64,000 bases of DNA from Amaranthus tricolor (lineage: Eukaryota; Streptophyta; Magnoliopsida; Caryophyllales; Amaranthaceae): contig NC_080053.1 in the NCBI RefSeq assembly GCF_026212465.1, positions 16,571,156-16,635,155 on the forward strand, read 5' to 3'. Below the pieces are notes generated by a model that saw only the letters and a list, made by a program, of their open reading frames with translations, made no database searches and was not told the DNA's origin. The first letter of the stretch is position 1. Every line of letters starts with the position of its first letter. Shown in pieces: positions 59,110 to 64,000 of this stretch. Position numbers and translations under genes: made by a program.

Positions 59110-60939
59110 CACCCCCGCAGTCGAATCGGGCGGTTTGGAGACGCTGAGACTGGAACGAAAGTCATCAAATAACACTTGAGGAAGGCCTTTGGTGAAAATG
59201 TCAGCGATCTGATAACGAGATGGAACATGAAGCACCCGAACATTTCCACGTTTAACTTTTTCTCGAACAAAGTGAATGTCGATCTCAATATGCTTAGTGC
59301 GCTGATGATGAACCGGATTACCAGCCAAATAAACGGCACTAATATTGTCGCAATAGACGAGGGTAGCTGTGGTAATAGGACAGTGCAGCTCAAGAAGTAA
59401 ATTGCGAATCCAACAAGTTTCAGAAACAACATTAGCAGCACCACGATATTCAGCCGCAGCACTGGATTTGGAAATAGTAGGTTGTCGTTTAGCTGACCAA
59501 GAAATTAAGTTATCACCTAGAAAAACACAGTAACCAGAAGTTGAGCGGCGAGTGTCAGGACAACCACCTCAATCAGCATCGGTATAGGACAAAAGAGTGG
59601 AAATATTAGAACGATGCAGCTGCAGTCCATAGGAAAGAGTACCCTTGACATAGCGAAGGATGCGATGAATAGCAGCCATATGTTCAATGCATGGATCATG
59701 CATATAGAGGCAAACTTGCTGAACAGCATATGAAATATCTGGGCGAGTGAAAGTAAGATACTGTAGAGCACCAGCTAGGCTACGATACAAGGTAGGATCG
59801 TCACAAGGAGAACCAGCATTAGCACAAAGTTTGCCGGAGGTAGCAACAGGAGTAGCAACAGAATTACATTGGGACATGCCAGCCTTTTCAAGAATTTCAG
59901 AGGCATACCTTTGTTGAGAGAGAAAGAGGCCCGTAGAAGTGCGAGTAACAACAATACCCAAGAAATAATTAAGAGGACCCAAATCCTTCATGGCAAATTC
60001 AGAGCTAAGTTTGGACATAATGGACTCACGAAGTGAATCTGAGGAAGCGGTGAGAATAATATCGTCCACATATAATAGCAGATAAGCAATATCAGATCCA
60101 TGACGATAAACAAACAGGGAATTATCAGAAATGCTGTTAGAAAAGCCAATAGTAGTTGCAAAAGTAGCAAATTGGTGATACCATGCACGAGGAGCCTGTT
60201 TGAGACCATAAAGGGACTTACGAAGAAGACAAACATGATCAGGACGAGTAGGATCACGAAAACCCAGAGGCTGATGCATGTAAACAGTGTCAGTTAAGTG
60301 ACCATGTAAAAAAGCATTCTTAACATCAAGCTGATGAATAGACCAAGACCTGGAAAGAGCAGTACTTAAAACAATGCGAATAGAAGCAGGTTTCACAACC
60401 GGACTAAAAGTCTCATCACAATCAATGCCTTCTCTTTGAGATTTACCATCACCAACAAGACGCGCTTTATAGCGCTCAAAAGAGCCATCGGACTTGGTCT
60501 TGACACGAAACACCCACAATGGCCGAATAATATTAGCATTAGGAGGACGTGGTACCAAATCCCAATTATGATTCTCAATTAAAGCATCAAATTCTTCTTT
60601 CATAGCTAACTTCCAGTTTGGGTCACGAAGGGCATGAAGGGGAGATTTGGGTAAAGGTGAAAAAGAAACGGATAAGGCTTGAGAGTAGTATTTGGGATTG
60701 GGTTTGAAAATACCATATTTACTCCGCGTAGTGATACCGGGGGTGAGGTAGGAGAAGATGAGTGGATTGGGCTGTGGGAAGTAGGCCCAATAGAAGAGGA
60801 GGAAGGAAGAGGGAGGTGGACTGGGCTGCGTGAGGCAGGCCCAGTTGAAAGTGGGGAAGAAGAAGTAGGCGAGCTGGGAGCTGCTGGATTCTGTTGGGCT
60901 AACGAGTTGGGGGTGGCTGGGTTCTGTTAGGCTGAACAA
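59104..60939 (-). pseudogene. Copia reverse transcriptase and RNase H
   Basis: Starts in a Pro/Ser-rich linker, then ITTRSKYGIFKPNPKYY. The RT follows (NWDLVPRPPN, WVFRVKTKSDGS, YKARLVGDGKSQREGIDCDE, HQLDVKNAFLHG, SLYGLKQAPRAWY, catalytic YVDD in LLLYVDDIIL). RNase H has YTDAD, then a TGA where Trp (TGG) is expected, splitting the frame at 59569. It resumes with DTRRSTSGYCVFLG, SSAAAEYRGAANVV and HIEIDIHFVREKV, and ends ADIFTKGLP. Catalytic residues remain intact on both sides of the stop. Confidence 0.85.
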
Positions 60940-61935
60940 TTTGAAGGCCCAATAGGGGAAATGAGAGGTACGGAGGCTGGAGAGGGAGAAAGGTGTGCTG
61001 GGTCAGATATGAGAGGCCCAGTAGTAGTAGGTTGACAAAGGGAGGAGGAATTAAGAGTTGGGCTTAGAGAGGAAGTAGGCCCAAAAGATGATGTATGGGC
61101 TGTTTGGAACAAATGAAGGGGAATATTAGCATCTAAAAATTGGTAGTTTGGGGAAGGTGAGGAAGGGGATTGAGCAAAAGGAAAAGTGGCCTCATCAAAG
61201 AGAACATGTCAAGATATAATGATTTTACGGGATGAGAGATCATAGCACTTGTAACCTCTATGAGAAGATGGATATCCTAAAAATACACATGGAGCGGAGC
61301 GTGGTTGTAGCTTGTGGATAGTGGAATAGGGAAAAAGAGGAAAACATAAACACCCAAAAACCCGTAAATGATTATATGTAGGAGCTTTACAATATAGCAC
61401 ATGAGTGGGAGTGAGATAACCAAGAATTTTAGATGGAAGGATATTGAGGAGATAGGTGGCCGTGTTTAAGGTGTGAGGCCAAAAAGACGGGGGAAGTGAA
61501 GCATGACATAAAAGAGTGCGAATGATGTTATTGATGGAGCGAATTTTGCGTTCGGATTTGCCATTTTGAGATGATGTGTAAGGACAAGAAAAACGAAGTG
61601 AAATGCCGCGACTAGTACAAAATTGACGAAACATATGATTGTCAAATTCACCCCCGTTATCGCATTGGAAAGATTTTATATTAAGCTCAAATTGGGTGTG
61701 AATAAAAGTATGAAAATGGACAAACACATCATAAACTTGTGATTTGCGACATAAAGGAAAAGTCCACAAAAAATTAGTATAATTATCAAGAAAAAGAACA
61801 TAATATTTATATCCCGATGGGCTAGAAATAGGAGATATCCATAAATCACTATGAATAATATCAGAAGGTTTAGAACTCATAGTCATAGAATTAACAAAAG
61901 GTAATTGAATGTGTTTCCCTAAAGGACAAGAATGA
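60930..61935 (-). pseudogene. Copia integrase
   Basis: After a frameshift in a T10 run (about 61938) the frame reads CHSCPLGKHIQLPF, the end of the zinc region. The catalytic core follows with D in HSDLW, D in CDNGGEFDNH and E in NGKSERKIRSI (D,D,E). The C-terminal block is HLRVFGCLCFPLFPY and FLGYPSSHRGYKCYD. A TGA after RKIIIS (about 61209) replaces the usual Arg before HVLFDE. The rest is a Ser/Pro-rich linker with another stop near 60927. Confidence 0.8.
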
Positions 61936-63559
61936 CAAAAAAAAAATGAGGATTTTTATTACATTTGATTGAACTAGAGGAATACAAGAAATTTAAAATC
62001 GCATTGCCCGGATGTCCTAAACGGGAATGCCAAATACTAGAGGAAAAAGCGGAAAAGGCCGATGATGTGGAGGATGAAGGAGTAGCTCCATGTGCGAATG
62101 GAAAAGGATAAAGATCACCCGTGCTATTAGATCTCAGGACGATGCTCCCCGTGGCCAAATCCTTCACAGAAAAGCCAAAAGGATCAAATTCAACGGAAAC
62201 CATATTATCATGAGTGAATTTTCGAACGGAAATGAGATTTTTAATAAGTTTAGGTGCATGTAAGACATTTTTGAGGGAAATGGATTTTTTTGAAGTAGGA
62301 AAAGAAATATGCCCATGACCAAGAACTGGAATGAAATGACCATTACCGACAACAATAGCATTATTGAATTGATACTTTAAAGGAAAATAAGGAAGAAGAG
62401 TACCTTGAGAACGAGTCATGTGGAATGTGGCACCGGTATCCATATAAAATTGCTCATCCGGAGTCGATAAAGAGAGAGTGTTCATGGCATGATCGATGTC
62501 CGTAGGAATATAATTTGAAAAAGTATTAGTCCCGGTGTAATAGCTTTGTGCCGGACGTGGACCAAGAACACCATCAGAATGTCCATTGTTTGAAAAATGA
62601 GGAGCCCAAGATGTAGTAGGAAAGGGGGCAGCAGGCTAGGCCCAAGTATTTCTGGCCCAAGAAGGTCTCCCATAATAAGAAGGAGAAGGAGAAGGACTTG
62701 GGCCATGAGGATTGCTGTTGGGCCGAGAGGAAGGAAACATAGTAGGCCTGGTAGGAGGCTGCTGCCAGCGCCCATACCCACTGGTGGATCCATGGTGGCT
62801 GCCACGGTGGGGCCGGCCACCACGACGAGAGTGGCGGTGACCACCACGGTGGTGGGAAGGACCACGGTTGTTAAAAGAAGCGGAATTTTCAGAAAAAGTA
62901 CCTTTATTTGAAGCAAGAAGAGCCGAATCTTGAGCGGGAGAAGTATGCTTATGATTAGAACGTTCTTCCAATTCCAACATAGAACGAAGAGTATCAAAGG
63001 AGGGAATAGGATTCATATGTTGAACCAAAGACCGAAAAGTTTTGTATTCCGAGTTTAACCCATGAAGAACTTGAAGAGCCAATCGATTGTCGGTGATGGA
63101 AGTGCCAAGATTATTAAGAGAAGTAGCAATACTTTCAATTTCATTGCAATAAGACTTTACATCGGAAAAAGTGGATAAAGAAATGTCATTAAATTGAGAT
63201 TCAAGATGAAGGATTCGGGATGTCATATTATTTTGGAAATTGTTCTCAATACGAGTCCAAGCATCAAAAGCACAATCATCGGGACGTACTATAGTTTGAA
63301 GAAGAGAGGGATTAATAGAGCCATAAATCCATGTTCGAACAATGTCATCAAGACGTTGCCAATCGGAATCTTTAGGAACTAACACTTTAGAAGAGTCATC
63401 GGGAAGAATATGAGATTCCACAAGGTGAGCAAAACAATGAAGCTTGAATAAAGTGACCCAAGTATGAAAATTAGAACCATCTTCATTAAGTTGAATGGGA
63501 ATACTTGTTTTAATGTTAGTAATCAAAGTAACGGGATGAATTTTGGTGGGAAAGGCCAT
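61919..63559 (-). pseudogene. Copia gag and protease
   Basis: Gag begins MAFPTKIHPVTLI (63559). It contains the UBN2/Retrotran_gag type core (DGSNFHTWVTLFKLH, YGSINPSLLQ, AWTRIENNF, RILHLESQFND) and a His/Arg/Gly-rich region in place of a clear CCHC knuckle. A TAG stop follows RNTWA (about 62636). The protease follows with FYMDTGATFHM (D-T-G) and the GAG-pre-integrase domain ending SSIWHSRLGHPG. Both pieces otherwise read well. Confidence 0.8.
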
Positions 63560-63639
63560 GAAGAAGAAAGGTGAAAGAAAAGAAGGAAGAAGAGAAAGAC
63601 AAGGAGAAAGAAAAAGGAGTCGGGATCAAAAAACCGAAG

Positions 63640-63651
63640 CTTCTGATACCA
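63640..63651 (-). other. Copia primer-binding site
   Basis: The element strand reads TGGTATCAGAAG beside the 5' LTR, complementary to a Met tRNA 3' end with late mismatch. Confidence 0.75.
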
Positions 63652-63825
63652 TGTAAGAATGACTCGGTTGCCTTTCTCATTAATGATAATGTCTATATAT
63701 ACAAGATTGTCAATATACTTTAGGAAACTAAATATTGTCCTAATATTCTACAAAATCATAAAGATTCTACATAATCACAAAGAAATCAAAGAGATTTTAA
63801 GCTAAGATATTCTAATATTCTAATA
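63652..63825 (-). repeat. 5' LTR of the copia element
   Basis: 174 bp, one base different from the 3' LTR, followed by GAATC. Confidence 0.9.
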
Positions 63826-64000
63826 GAATCAACGTATGTAAGTAAAAACACATAAAAGGAGAACTTACAAGCTTCAATTTGAAGAATCAAGCAATAGAAC
63901 GATAAAATTTGTATGGAAATGTAGAATGAAAAAAAAAAAGAAATCCAGAGAGGGAAAGTGTAGAAGATAATATGAAAATGAAGAGTGAAAAAATCGAATT

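Larger units (their letters stand above)
58936..63825 (-). mobile_element. Ty1/copia element, complete structure, broken frame
   Basis: Two 174-bp LTRs (58936-59109 and 63652-63825) beginning TGTAAGAATGACTCGG differ at one base (TTTATGC / TTTAAGC). A GAATC target duplication flanks them (58931-58935 and 63826-63830). The element strand has the primer-binding site TGGTATCAGAAG next to the 5' LTR and a GCGGGGGTG polypurine tract before the 3' LTR. Gag, protease, integrase, RT and RNase H are all present in copia order. The LTR end is TA instead of CA. Young by LTR identity, yet its frame has several stops. Confidence 0.9.
57470..64000. repeat. PAL-B: second palindromic element, split by copia
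   Basis: The left arm 57470-57850 and right arm 57851 onward mirror each other about the dyad GGATATATCC. The left arm is truncated by the AT repeat and lacks the small ORF. The right arm has it, continues to 58935 and resumes after the copia element at 63826 to the window end. It serves as the empty-site copy for both insertions in PAL-A. Confidence 0.7.

Noticed and set aside
60679..60930. + strand Gly/Glu-rich ORF
   Set aside because: Antisense shadow of the Ser/Pro-rich linker in the copia polyprotein; the same applies to 62597-62911.

Overview
This is a repeat-rich, AT-rich stretch of a plant nuclear genome. The evidence is a spliced host gene with plant-like introns, several plant retrotransposon lineages (L1-type and RTE-type LINEs, Ty3/gypsy primed by tRNA-Asp and by initiator tRNA-Met, Ty1/copia), hAT DNA elements with 8-bp target duplications and Stowaway-like ends (CTCCCTCCGTCC). 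A eudicot is likely; the species cannot be named from the sequence. Only two host genes are convincing: a five-exon gene for the U11/U12 snRNP 20 kDa protein (ZMAT5 family, + strand, 28059-37368) and a two-exon ankyrin-repeat gene (- strand, 42250-43588). Nearly everything else is mobile DNA in various stages of decay.

Layout. 1-2850: a MITE candidate, 5'-truncated LINE pieces (- strand), compound microsatellites and an unrecognised short ORF. 2853-3945: a near-perfect palindrome built of three ~140-bp units per arm. 4736-7130: the 5' part of a decayed tRNA-Asp-primed LTR element (+). 7131-27960: one nested tower. A Stowaway-like MITE is split by an L1-type LINE (7344-27880, +, ~5.5 kb when its insertions are subtracted). 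The LINE is split twice: by a small pol-truncated Ty3/gypsy element (8814-12964, -) and by a 10.85-kb tandem LTR array (16370-27219, -) of a gag-protease element that has lost RT, RNase H and integrase. 28059-37368: the U11/U12-20K gene, whose second intron (6.56 kb) contains a copia remnant invaded by a hAT, itself invaded by a second hAT; intron 3 holds an RTE piece and a hAT MITE. 38512-41125: a long inverted repeat and a MITE. 42250-43588: the ankyrin gene. 43725-64000: two copies of a composite repeat R (RTE 3' end plus a foldback MITE) alternate with two copies of a long palindromic element, here called PAL. The PAL arms carry a small conserved ORF. PAL-A is split at its dyad centre by a 4.4-kb hAT element; PAL-B is split by a young but broken Ty1/copia element (58936-63825).

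How it fits together. The insertions can be ordered because most retain target-site duplications: LINE AATTAGA.., tandem array AATAG, copia GAATC, hATs with 8-bp repeats. For the two insertions in PAL-A, PAL-B supplies the empty site. No CRISPR, rRNA or tRNA genes were seen. I did not find a defence system or an operon-like system; the most unusual structures are the PAL family, the tandem LTR array and the gene-like cargo within the hAT at 48036-52471. Coordinates of element ends were read by eye and may be off by a few bases, except where a target duplication fixes them.
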